Below are positions 11,612 through 21,900 of a DNA stretch of 64,000 bases, one piece after another (position 1 is the stretch's first letter; every line of letters starts with the position of its first letter). The position numbers were made by a program, and so were the translations under genes. The notes beneath the pieces are model-generated. The model did no database searches. It saw only the letters and a program-made list of their open reading frames with translations, and was not told the origin of the DNA. This DNA is from Heliocidaris erythrogramma (lineage: Eukaryota; Echinodermata; Echinoidea; Camarodonta; Echinometridae): positions 62,019,606 through 62,083,605 of the forward strand of contig CM046854.1 of assembly GCA_025617745.1 (NCBI GenBank), written 5' to 3'.

Positions 11612-11758
11612 ATGGAGGTTGCTGTGCTGCAACATTACCAAGATTTGTTACAGTTGGCAGTTGAGTATGCTAGACACAAAAGAAGAAGGCGTAGAATGAG
11701 ACGTGCAATCTGGGTGCCACCTTTTATACCCCCGCTGTGTACGCTCCTCATACGTTAG
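11612..11758 (+). pseudogene. Remnant 5' end of a Harbinger-type transposase-like protein
   Basis: From ATG 11612 the frame reads 48 codons: an acidic/hydrophobic start (MEVAVLQHYQDLLQLAVEYA), then a strongly basic block (RHKRRRRRMRRAIWVPPFI), then a stop after running into the CATACGTT repeats. An Arg-rich block followed by a W-x-x-P-type motif is what I recall near the N-terminus of Harbinger nuclease-type transposases, and it fits the TIR and TTA evidence. The DDE catalytic part is absent, so this cannot be a working transposase. It could act only as a short fragment or not at all. Confidence 0.45.
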
Positions 11759-12119
11759 GCTGACGTTCCGCATACGTTTCTCATACGTCGGAGGTACGCT
11801 GATATACGTTACTCATACGTCGGTATACGTCTAACTCAAATACATATCACATCACATACGCTGACATACGCTGACATACGCTATGCGTACGCTACTCATA
11901 CGCTACTCATACGCTGACGGTATGCTAGGCTCACGTTACTCTAACGGTCATTAACCGAAAATCGACCTCATACGCTGAAAAGTTGTGCGTATAAACAATT
12001 TTTCGAAATATTCGATACGTTCCTCATACGCTGCCTCTATACGGTAGAGTGTAACAGCGCATTTAGAGTTATCTCCTGATTGATTTAAGCCTTGTGAGAG
12101 GTTTTGGGGGTGTAAGGCT

Positions 12120-12240
12120 ATGATTGTTTGCTGTTGCGTCGCAGAACCTCTCACACTGCACGATCTCGGGCAATCTCCTGAGATGCGACGCGATATCGCA
12201 GGAAATCGCACAGTGTGAGGAGGGCTTTAGAGGTGGAGGC
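12120..12240. repeat. Short palindromic repeat, possibly a MITE end
   Basis: 'cctctcacactgcacgatc' (about 12146-12164) pairs with 'atcgcacagtgtgagg' (about 12205-12221) around a centre containing 'gatgcgacgcgatatcgca'. Boundaries and target duplication are not clear. Confidence 0.4.
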
Positions 12241-13100
12241 TTGCTGGACTTATGTACTGAAATTGTATTGGGAGTATTTAAGGAGACGTCAAAGGGTGGC
12301 TCAGGACCACTTCGCTCGCCATATTTTGTTGCTAGCTGTTTGATTCGGTCACAATTATTGTTTTGCTCTTCACCTGGCCTCCGAAGAACTAATATTTGTA
12401 TACCGTTTACCACATAATCCGAAAGCCAAGCCAGTTGGGGCGATTTTAGTTGGGGCACTGGAGAAATTCATTTCTTTTTATCACATAATACAATCAGGAC
12501 TTCAACTTTATTTTCTGGTTTCCGAGCGTCTTCTGTTCTCGTTTCTTCACCACCCCTCTATATATTGTAATGACTTTTTTTGCTACCGTACCATTACAGA
12601 ATTAACAGCTTTTTTATGCAAATCGTCAAGAGTATCCATTATATAGAGAATTCAATTATCCCATGACCCACGGGCATGGGTTATTATTACGGATGCCTTT
12701 TCTCTTAAATGGGGCATGATCATTTACTGCATTCATAAATACCATAATATCCAGGCTTCATTTACATTTTTACATCAAGTACTAGATAAATATGTAATTG
12801 TTTCAGTGAGGATTAAAAACACTCTAAATTGGATTCTTTAAAAACTTTTCCATTTTTTCTAGGATTCTTGTTCCAAATACAGTGAAAATGAGAAAAAATT
12901 ATCACTTAAAGAAGTTCTAAATACCCGAGACCTCAAATGGTTTTCAGAGTCAGTGATACAAAATGGCCATTATAGTACTTGAAATTGACGTAATTCCTGT
13001 AGTGATAACACCACTTGATCAAATAAATAACCTGTCATTATAAAGTTTGTAGGTTTTTTTGCGAGAGGAACGGCTTTCGAACTACACAAATCACAGGTTA
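12240..13100. other. Intergenic, nothing recognised
   Basis: AT-rich DNA. The palindrome-like 'cccacgggcatggg' occurs near 12670. No coding, RNA or mobile signature that I can support. Confidence 0.3.
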
Positions 13101-13109
13101 AATCACCCT

Positions 13110-14010
13110 GCAGAATAATCTCATTTGCGGTTATTAGCATCTTTCAATTATGCAGGAATCATCACCATCTTACCAATAACATGAGTAATTATTATTAGTA
13201 TCTTGATCTTCGTGATCATTAGTATGTGTTCTTATAACTTATCACTAATCATGATAAAAAAGATTAAAATAATTTTTTGGGAGAAAGGGCTCCGTTCATG
13301 AAGTTACCTTCCATGAACATGGTTGGTTGGTTGGATCTTGGTATGATGGCGCTCTTCAATCTCTTCAGATTATTCGCGCCAGACACTTTCGTAGGTTTGG
13401 CGTAGGCTTCGGAAAGCCCACGAGCGACTTTGTGGTGAAAATGGTGTTATTAATCGTCATCATTAATGTGGTAAGATGTTAGTATCCCATCTCCTATGTT
13501 ATAAAGCTGTCGATCGTGATTATTCGTAATTATTCGCTATAATATCAAGATACGCAAGCAATCAATCGGAAATAACAAGGGGGGGGGGGGAGGGGGGGTT
13601 AGTAAATTCCAATTGTTCATGGAAAAAACCCCGCAAAACTGTCTCTTTACCAAATTGCTTCAAGATCAGTTATGTAACAGGATAATTGATAGCTTAACAA
13701 GCTATCTAAAACGATTGGTATCATATGTATAACCCAATAATTCACAAGTGAAAATTGGGTTAGACATCAATAATTGTCTTAAATTAGGATTTTTCAATTT
13801 TCTTTTAAGAGACGTCTCTCTCTTTATCGTATTTTGAACAATGTAAAATAAAGTGTTCGATCCTCTCGAATTCTTACAGAGACCAGTATCATGCTGGTTG
13901 ATTTGAAAAGGGTAATAATTTAACCTACATGGAAAATGAGAACATTTTAGTCGAAAGAGGGCACTATTCACCATATGCGTGACCATACCATACAATAAAT
14001 TTAACAACGA
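13110..14010. repeat. Dispersed repeat, pieces shared with 27150-27350
   Basis: Blocks 'cggttattagcat', 'ttatgcaggaatcat', 'aaagggctccgttcatgaa' (13131-13310) and 'aaagagggcactattca..atatgcgtg' (about 13955-13982) recur in the same order in a shorter form at 27160-27345. This is an old interspersed repeat of unknown class, here lengthened by other insertions, including a G-run at 13580-13600. No open coding frame of note. Confidence 0.5.
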
Positions 14011-14134
14011 CATAGTTATTTAAAGATAAAACAAATACAAGTTAATGCAAATGCCATTGGCATTAGAGGATATACCAGGAAGAGGGAGCTAATCATAATA
14101 AGGAAAAACAAAACTGATCCGCATAATGTCTCGT

Positions 14135-15270
14135 TTTAGTAAACAGAACGCCTCCAAACATGTTTGATCAAGCTCCACTACACCCAGTCGATTGTGTTCG
14201 AAATCTTGGAGTGATGTTCAATAATCACTTTACATTAAGGACGGACATAAACAATTATGTGTAGAACATCTTCATATGCTTTGCATAAGATCGGAAGAAT
14301 TAGTCAGTACCTTAACAGAGAAATGACAGAATAACTTTGCGTTTGTTATGAGTCGCATAGATAACTGCAATAGTCTTTACTTTGGCCTGCAAGATTCCTT
14401 TCTTGGTAAAATCAAATCTATACAGAACTTGGCGGCGCGAGTTATAACAAGCAGGGACTTAATGGTTTAAATAAAGTCTGTACTCCAAGATCTGCACTGG
14501 CTACCTGTAAAAGACAGCCGGATTATTTTCAACATTCTAATGCTTGCATTTAATTTTAAAACTGCCACTATATATCTGCAAGAACTCATTCATATGTACC
14601 ACCGTACGAGGAACCTTCGTTCCGTGGCTAAAAATCTTTTACTTCCTAGTAAAATATTCCACAAAAGGATATGTTCAAAGATCTTTCCAGCACGCAGTAC
14701 TAGAACTTTGAAATAAACTTCCAAATTACATAAAAGAAGCACCCACATTAGACATTCGTCTTAAAAACATATCTTTTTGAAACTTAAAGGGAGTGGCAAG
14801 TCGTAATCCATAGGCCTGACCAGTTGGCCTGACTCGGGGAAATTCGGATACAATCAGGTCCAATCGTGCGCTACCGAAGGAATGTTATTGCCGAATTCCT
14901 CGCGTGATCGTTAACTCGAATCCCTACATACGTAACCGACCAATGAGATTCAAATACTGGAATAAAGAACGCGCGATCTTGTTTACTCAAATTTGGGTCA
15001 ATGTGCGAACTTTTATTAGCTGCGCGCGATAAATTGAAGTCGCTTTGAACTTTGATCCAGAGAAAGGAGCAGCCAACTGTGAAACCGCCCATAGATTGCG
15101 ACTTGTCGCTCCCTTTAAATTGTGCTTATTGTAAACCATTTTCTTTGTTTTCTCTCTCTGTGTCTTTCTTCTTTTCATTAAAGCGCGTAGAGACATAACG
15201 ATTTGTTATATGCGCTTTACAAGTACTGTATATCATTATCATTATTTTTTATTATTTTTTATCATTATTA
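14135..15270 (+). mobile_element. L2/CR1-like LINE, 3' portion of the reverse transcriptase ORF, split by a TTAA element
   Basis: The + strand, in shifting frames, encodes VRNLGVMF, SRIDNCNSLYFGLQD, IQNLAARVITS, LQDLHWLPVKDSRIIFNIL and LQELIHMYHRTRNLRS. This is the ordered C-terminal half of L2/CR1-type reverse transcriptases (LGV..., SRLDYCNSLL.GLP, LHWLPV). Several stops and frame changes show it is dead. After 14783 the 3' UTR is interrupted by the element at 14788-15114 and resumes at 15119 with 'aaagcgcgtagagacataa' and an (ATT)-rich tail near 15235-15275. The insertion therefore postdates the LINE. Confidence 0.7.
14788..15114. mobile_element. TTAA-flanked MITE, 327 bp, inserted in an L2-like LINE
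   Basis: TTAA lies at both borders (14784-14787 and 15115-15118). Ends are inverted repeats of about 30 bp: AGGGAGTGGCAAGTCGTAAT at the left, and the complement of the right end reads AGGGAGCGACAAGTCGCAAT. No coding capacity. TTAA plus AGGG ends fits the Kolobok-like group seen elsewhere here; piggyBac is the other TTAA superfamily. Confidence 0.75.
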
Positions 15271-15394
15271 TTATACATAATCATTCAAGCATGAAAATCA
15301 TAGCAGACATGGACAATGATAAAGGTAGGTTATGACTCAAGTTTCAGACCAATGCAACACTTAGAGCAAGAGTCATAAGCCGAAAAGCATTTAA

Positions 15395-15851
15395 AGGGAT
15401 ACTCAATCGCAGATTGTGGACGTTTTTATGCCGCGAGAGGGCACCGTGTTCGTTACATGATCAGGGCCGTATATAGAGAGAGTCTGGCCAACTCGGTTTC
15501 AGTTGGGTAGCAACATGGCGTATATTCCTTTGTTATTTAAGCTTGCAACAAAGGAATATGCGCCATGTTGTTACCCAACTGGAGCCGAGTTGGCCAGACT
15601 CTATCTATATACGGCAATGTACATGATCATGCCGTTGCCCCGTGGGGTGCAATCTTCGGACAGACTAGTCGCGGTGCAACATGCACGCTCCGCCTGAGCT
15701 CGAGCTCTCGTGCGAGATACGGTCGGCTTCGTGCAGTCCGGAATATAATCCCAGTAGTCCAACGGACGCATTCGACGCACAAACTTTGTGTACGAGTGAA
15801 TGGGCTTACGCAATCCCGACTTTCCCCACAGCCGCCTGGTTGCGTATCCCT
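15395..15851. mobile_element. TTAA-flanked foldback element with a 150-bp near-perfect hairpin
   Basis: Borders are TTAA (15391-15394; 15852-15855) with ends AGGGATACTCAATC and complement AGGGATACGCAACC. Inside, 15466-15534 and 15547-15615 are 69-bp arms that pair with few mismatches (for example 'gtctggccaactcgg' against 'ccgagttggccagac') around a 12-base loop. A transcript through it would fold into a long hairpin. No protein coding is supported. Confidence 0.7.
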
Positions 15852-16094
15852 TTAAAAAGAAATATGTCCGTAGGTCGTCATGCCTGAGTGATTTCTGAAA
15901 TCAGACGAAGTTATGAACTAGATATGAATATTCTTAATCTGCATATCAAGTTTCCAGAAGATGAATGATCAGGAAAGGTTCTAAATGATGTCACGAAGGT
16001 ATAACATTTTACAAAAAAAATGGCGGCTTTCTCGTCATGGTTAAATGATTAAAGACGTGCAGAAAGGATTGCTCTTCAAATGCCCTCACATTAA

Positions 16095-16330
16095 AAATAT
16101 GACAAGAAACAGCTGGAATGTTCCAGCCGAACATTTGTATGTGGCCCCATATACACATTTCTATATGCAGTGCATGCGACTCTCAGCAGGATTGAGTAAT
16201 TTTTTTATCATTCTAGTGATTCCAAGACCTTACAGCATACACCAATTGTTACGTGCTATAATCCACCTTTCCCGATTACTTTGAGACAGTTTCTTTCACA
16301 ATTCAATCTAATGACAAAAACTCAACTTTA
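16095..16330 (+). repeat. Dispersed repeat family, copy 1 of 3
   Basis: 'gttccagccgaacattt', 'cccatatacacatttctat', 'tcagcaggattgagtaattt', 'cctttcccgatta', 'tttgagacagtttctttcacaat' and 'aactcaactttatct' appear in this order. The same order occurs on the minus strand at about 48350-48050 and, partly, on the + strand at about 54470-54560. Non-coding repeat of unknown class. Confidence 0.6.
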
Positions 16331-16464
16331 TCTTTGAAATAATCAGAGGACCCTCCGGAAGAATACAGTTAACATTTGATATCATATATCATATAGATCC
16401 TATTGGAAGAAATGCTTCACAATTGTCTGTACAATCACAATAATTATGTTGGACCTTTGGAGCC

Positions 16465-16582
16465 AGAGGCGGCGGAACGTCGGGCTCAGACAATGGAAGT
16501 GGGGGGGGGGGGGGGACCTTTTATTTAGCGGACAAAAGGTGCCCCCACTTCCATTGTTCGAGCCCGATGTTCCGCCGCCTCT
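16465..16582. repeat. Inverted repeat with ~41-bp arms and poly-G loop border
   Basis: 'agaggcggcggaac.tcgggctc' then 'caatggaagtggggg' (16465-16505) pairs with the complement at 16542-16582. A run of about 15 G lies at the inner edge. The arms match at about 90%; the loop is short ('accttttatttagcggac'-like). Possibly a MITE; no target duplication identified. Confidence 0.6.
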
Positions 16583-16933
16583 GTTTGGAGCTACTCAGTT
16601 CTTAGTTCTGCAGCTTTTCCCAACGTGTTCCAAATGATTATAAATATGGTACCGTCTCAGCCGCTGAAATCTATAATCCCAAATAGTAAACCTGTTTTTT
16701 CAACATAATATCAGTTTCACTGGTCCTCAGCTTTGGAAAGATTTACCTGCACCCATTAGAAATGATGTGTCTCTGTGAAGTTTCACATGGAAGCTAATAA
16801 GTGTATAATATCGAAATATAATTCATGGCAAAGGTTCAGTCCTATCTCGTGACGATAAGCACATTGTTTTGTTCAAAGAAATACATTCTTATCCTCACTA
16901 TTACCTGGTGGTTGGGACACGGCCATTTCATAG

Positions 16934-16993
16934 CCTCACATGAGTAAGTTCAATAATTGAACTTACTCATGTGAGGATAGTAATCATTACTAT
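16934..16993. repeat. Perfect 43-bp palindrome followed by a second 17-bp palindrome
   Basis: CCTCACATGAGTAAGTTCAAT (16934-16954), one A, then the exact complement (16956-16976). Immediately after, 'atagtaatcattactat' (16977-16993) is also palindromic. Such a sequence could form a cruciform. Confidence 0.8.
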
Positions 16994-17099
16994 CCGAACC
17001 GGATTCCAGTGTTCGTGGTATCGTTTACTAGGAATGCTTGTGAATGTTTCCATATTGTACTCTCCACCGTATATCTTACCATTTTATTATTCATGTATG

Positions 17100-17210
17100 C
17101 CACACAACTCCATTGTTACTATGGTGTAGTCCTCTTCCTCTCTCTCTCTCTACTCTCCTCTCCCCCTTTTTAAAAATCTCTACCTCTCTCTCTTATTCTC
17201 TCGCTCTCTT
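17100..17210. repeat. CT-rich microsatellite
   Basis: Repeated 'ctctctct' blocks with interruptions on the + strand. Confidence 0.6.
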
Positions 17211-17215
17211 CAATA

Positions 17216-17442
17216 GGGCGGTTTACGTAGTGATTCAAATTTTATGCATACTTTTGAAACAAAGGTTGTTCTTGACAACCTGAAAGCTTGCCCGAGTCTT
17301 GCCCGACATAGCAACAAGTAATGTTGCAAACTGGATTCCAAGTATTGTAGTTCATTCATTAATAACAGGTTAATGGAATACCTCGTTACTAGGTCCGCAG
17401 GAAAGAAACATCCATAAATTTGAATCACTACGTAAACCGCCC
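17216..17442. mobile_element. TA-flanked MITE, 227 bp (Tc1/mariner-like ends)
   Basis: The two ends are inverted repeats of about 27 bp (GGGCGGTTTACGTAGTGATT, then 'caaattt'), perfect apart from one inserted T. TA lies outside both ends (17214-17215, 17443-17444), and the match extends to CAATA/TATTG beyond it. No coding capacity. The superfamily is inferred from the TA target only. Confidence 0.65.
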
Positions 17443-17449
17443 TATTGTC

Positions 17450-17938
17450 TGTCCCTTCCTTTCTTATGTCAATTTATATTGTATTTGTGTACTGTGTATT
17501 CAGACTTACCAGCTACAAGCGTCTTCTTCTTGGGATCGGGCCTTCTTCCTTGTATAATTCTGATTGTCCATGCTACTGCACATGTATATACATGTACATT
17601 GTACTATTTCAACAGAATTATGATGGATGTTGTTAACATTAATGGAATAAAATATATTTTAATTCAAATTAAAACCTGAATTGAATGGAGAAATATACGA
17701 CTTGAAAAAGATGTTATTCATAATGGACGGCAAGTTTTTTAAATTGCCATTTCTGATCAAGGGAGCGAATCGAGTTTTGAAATGTTCACTGTGTAGGTAA
17801 TAAAAATGATATTTCTGTTATTTCTTGGGTATATAAAATTGTAGGTCGTCAGGATTTCCAAACCTTAAAACAGAGAATAATGCAAAGTGAGCTTGTGGAA
17901 CGTATCATGTTGCCTGTTAGACGTTTATACATGTATAT
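17450..17938. other. Intergenic, nothing recognised
   Basis: AT-rich sequence with short chance open frames; no supported feature. Confidence 0.3.
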
Positions 17939-17942
17939 TTAA

Positions 17943-18388
17943 AGACCTCAGCCTGACCGAATTTTGAAATATACCCTTTATTCATCCACGGGGAGCTATA
18001 TATTTTCTGAACAAATTGAAACCAACTTCATGAGATTCCGTTTCCTGTGGAATGAGTAACAGCGTCCCGAATGTTGAGCCCCGGTGGTTTTTCTGACGAG
18101 GGCCCCGTCTCTGAGGAACGCTACTTTGCGGGGGGGTGAAAATTTGATGACGACATATCGTGTAGACGCACTCGGAGCTGTATACATGACATGTCGTCAC
18201 ACGTCTAGCGACCCCCTGCAGTTTCCTCTGTTGTTACGCCATAGGGAGGGGGCGGACCAAAAAAAAATATCTTTTTTATTTTTTATGGATAAACGGAGAC
18301 GAAAATTTATGAATACCCAGGGTAATTATATTCTTTGTTTACTAAGCTTTACGTCAATATATGGTTCTTTTGGGTCAGGCTGAGGTCT
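17943..18388. mobile_element. TTAA-flanked MITE, 446 bp
   Basis: TTAA at 17939-17942 and 18389-18392. Terminal inverted repeat AGACCTCAGCCTGACC, identical at both ends over 16 bases, then 'gaat' against 'caaa'. The interior is unremarkable and non-coding. Its end sequence differs from the AGGG group, so it is a separate TTAA family. Confidence 0.75.
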
Positions 18389-18920
18389 TTAACAAGTAAG
18401 TACCAAATCTACCCCAAATGGACCGACAGAGTGTTAGAACTAGATTACACCCTCACGGTTCTAGCGACCGAAGAGGACGAGTCTATAAAATTTGTTCACA
18501 TTTCCACAGTTGAGAATTGTATTTCTTCCTCTATTATTGTCTGCAAATGATATGTATTGCATTATGTCGGTTTATGCCACGAACAAAGTCCAAGTCTACC
18601 GACAACATTCCCTTAAACGCAGCTTGGGGAAAGCGGGAGGCAGGAGGTAAATGCCCCCTGCCCCATTTGGCTACGCTATTGATTCTGTTCTGTGGAAATC
18701 TCCGAGGTGTAACGCGTACCGTACTGATTCATTAAATGTTCACCATTCTGAATATACTGAATAGCCTATAATGGTACTTCGCACAGTTTTGTTTTATAAC
18801 TGAATGCACTGTGCGTGAGTGTAGACCATTAATATATATCGTTGGTGTTGGCAAATGTTGTTTGATGTAGGTTTTTATGTTTATCATCACATACGGCACG
18901 TATTTCATGCAATAATTTCG
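18389..18920. other. Upstream region of the Ig gene
   Basis: Contains no recognised exon. It should hold the promoter if the ATG at 18921 is the true start, but I see no convincing TATA box or initiator. Confidence 0.3.
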
Positions 18921-18969
18921 ATGGCGATGGTAAATTTTGGAGTGCTGGTCTTTATTCCTCTTTGCGTTG
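18921..18969 (+). CDS. Candidate first exon: signal peptide
   Basis: ATG at 18921 opens MAMVNFGVLVFIPLCV, a short hydrophobic leader, and stops at a strong donor (G|GTAAGT) in phase 1. Ig1 begins with two bases (GA) that complete the codon to Gly, so the leader would run straight into GIQGQVISPLSL. No better signal exon is seen between here and Ig1. It is a small exon called by motif, hence moderate confidence. Confidence 0.5.
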
Positions 18970-21900
18970 GTAAGTAGATTCAGTGTAGCATTAGCCTTTG
19001 GACAAGGCCTCGCGCGCTGCTTGTCTGCCGAGCAGGGTCTGAAAATATACTGCGTTTACAGCAGTGATCGCTGGACCGAGCCGTGTCAGCGGCGAGGCCT
19101 TTGCTGACTTGCGGAGCTCATCATATATTTGCATATGCATGAGGGACTTACATATACATCAGCTAGTGACGATCGTGGCCAATCGTAATGGTTTTAACCG
19201 CGGTGTTTTACATGGGTCGTTTATCAAATTATGGGGGAATCGGTATTCAAATGTACTAAACAATTAATAACATCTAATTCAATTTTCAATAAAACATGGA
19301 TTTATTAAAAATAATACGGTATTTAATGACTAGAGTATTCATTATTTTGCTACTTAAGTACATCTATTGCAAAATTTTGCTCCCTCGTGTTTCATTTTAA
19401 CCTACGCATAGTGGTTTGCGCGATCAGCGGGTCGTGATTTTTATTGCACAACGCGTGAACTTTCATCAAGTCCACTCATACTGATTAGGCAAAAACGAAT
19501 GAGCAAAGACAGTCCTTCGTCGTCAATATCAGAACAAAAGGAAGTAAATTCCTGAAGGAATCTGATGTTAGTGTTTCTCCAAGAAAGAGGCTTGGCTTCA
19601 GCCAGCCAAATGTGTCTGCACCCATACCTAGACATGCCATAACTTGTCCTGTTCACAACAATTACGATTAAATTATTACATACCTGATCCTTCACTAAAG
19701 AATGAGAGGTGAAATCATAACTTCAATGGACAGTGCAGTACGAGTAGTCCCTCCCGCCGAACTCTGGGCAGTTTCGGTAGGAGCTAGACGCCGACGGGGA
19801 TGGTGTGATCGCAGCGACTGTGGAGAAGTCCTTGCACAGTGGAATGGCTTGAAAAATTGCAGATTTACCATAACCGGTTGGAAGATTAACAAATATATCT
19901 TCCCCTTTCAATGCTGATCTTATAGCTTTTGATTGTAACTCCTTAAAAGATGAAATTTCAACCTTCGTCGCCGCTCGCCATGTTCGTCGGGCAGAGATAT
20001 GACCGCTCAAAACTTTATTTATGAATATGTATAATGAATATTCATAAAATTCTCTCGAATTGTCTACGTTGATTGGTGCATCGGATTGGAAGGGGTGGTT
20101 TGGCCGGCTTTCTGGGTAAGCTACTTTACATCTAATTATCTACGGATTTGGTAGAGGAAATATAATACAAAACAAAAGAAATAAACTACAACAACCACTC
20201 AGGTTTGTAAAGGCCTCGGTGCTGACGCACCTCGGGCCACAGATCACGGTTGTATCGCGATTAGTCTATGTATTCAGGCGCGTTTAGGGAAATAACAGCA
20301 CCGAGTGCCTTGGCTAAAGGCTAGTGTAGCATTATGATTATGCGCCGAGGGGTCATAGCAGGATGTAAGGTCCCCGAGAGCCTATATAGAAACAACCATG
20401 CCTTGAATATTAAAGCAGTCAATATATCTTTTATATACCGAACAAAGATAAGAGTCAAAAAATACATGTGCGACTTACCAATCATGGAGTCCTCACATTT
20501 AAAAATCATCATTAAACTGTGCTCCAGTAGAACAGGGAAAGCAGTAATAATTAACACAAACAGTAACTTTTTTGTCATACTACTTGTTGTAGATGTTTAC
20601 AACTCAGTTCTGGATATGGAATATAGGGGCTTTTATAATCCTTTTTACAGGATTAGGAATGTAGGGACGTTTAAGTGTACTACAAAGGCTTAAACAATGG
20701 ATACGCGCTGTAACAATTTACGTCACCATTGCTTGGCCCAGCAAAATTTAACTATGCCCGTGGGCATAGTTCAATCAGCTTTCAACCAATCAGATGACAA
20801 GATTAGGAAAGATTCTTAAAGTAAGGAATGTAATATTGGATATTGCACATGCTTATTACATGTCGACGGGGGCAATCTTGAAGGGCAACGGTTGTACATG
20901 CACCACCTCCCCCCCCCAAAAAAAAAACAAACAAACAAAACAAAACAAAACAAAACAAACAAACGTACAAATATTTGTTGATACAGAGTCATGTAAAAAA
21001 TAAAATCATATTGGACCCGATGCTATAATACTGAACATAAAAGCTGGTGAATCTGAGAATTAGATGATATGAATATTTGGTTTCAAACGCATAAATGTAA
21101 CATTGTTTAAAATCACCTCAAGTATATCTGAACCTTTTATATATAATGATGAAATCAATAATGAGTAAAGTTGTTTCATAAACGTAATAGCATCCACAAA
21201 TTGTCCACCACCAAACAAGTTCTACTGATTTTACATCCTTGAAGCTATATTTTGAATTAACCTGAGATTGCTTTATTCGATTTAAGCTGGAATCCATACC
21301 ATCACTGACCATCGTCCATTATAATTTCTACTTATCCCAGGAATACAAGGTCAAGTCATTAGCCCATTATCACTGGATGTAGCTTTTGGTGAGGATGTCT
21401 TATTGGAGTGTACCGCTTCAACTACAGCTACGTTTATTTTCACGTGGAACCATGTAGATACAACTTCAACCACAACCCCAATATATTCAGCGGGTGTCAA
21501 GATCCCTCCTGATGGTTCGTATGATAACTTTGACTTGGATGAAGATGTAGCAGCAAAGCGGTCAATATTGAACATCAGCAACATCCAACTGCAGGATAGG
21601 GGATCGTATGAATGCGGTGTTAGTGGACAAGGAGCTGCACTGGCTACTGTAAATGTAGAAGGTAAAGTTCATTTATACATGTATGCATATTTTATGGCCT
21701 TAGTAGATAGGAGGTCCAAGGCCAAGTCCAAGTCCAAATCAAGTCAGACGGAAAAATCATTTTTTTCCTGTAATGATAATGTAAAAGCCCTCATATAAAC
21801 GATTTTTTTTATGGGATATCCTTTTCTCACATTTTTTCTTGATATATTAGTTCTTCCAATTTGGCAAATATTTTATGAGAAATATATAACGATATTCATT

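Larger units (their letters stand above)
11058..12062. mobile_element. Harbinger-like deletion derivative, 1005 bp, TTA target duplication
   Basis: Terminal inverted repeats of about 50 bp ('gcgctgt.acactcta.cgta' then 'tagaggcagcgtatgagg') frame the element, and TTA lies directly outside both ends (11055-11057 and 12063-12065), the PIF/Harbinger signature. Both halves are packed with CATACGCT/TACGCTGA words in both orientations. The centre (about 11540-11760) is different: a TATA-like box and a short basic reading frame survive. This is best read as an internally deleted Harbinger that kept its promoter and the first codons of a protein. Confidence 0.8.
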
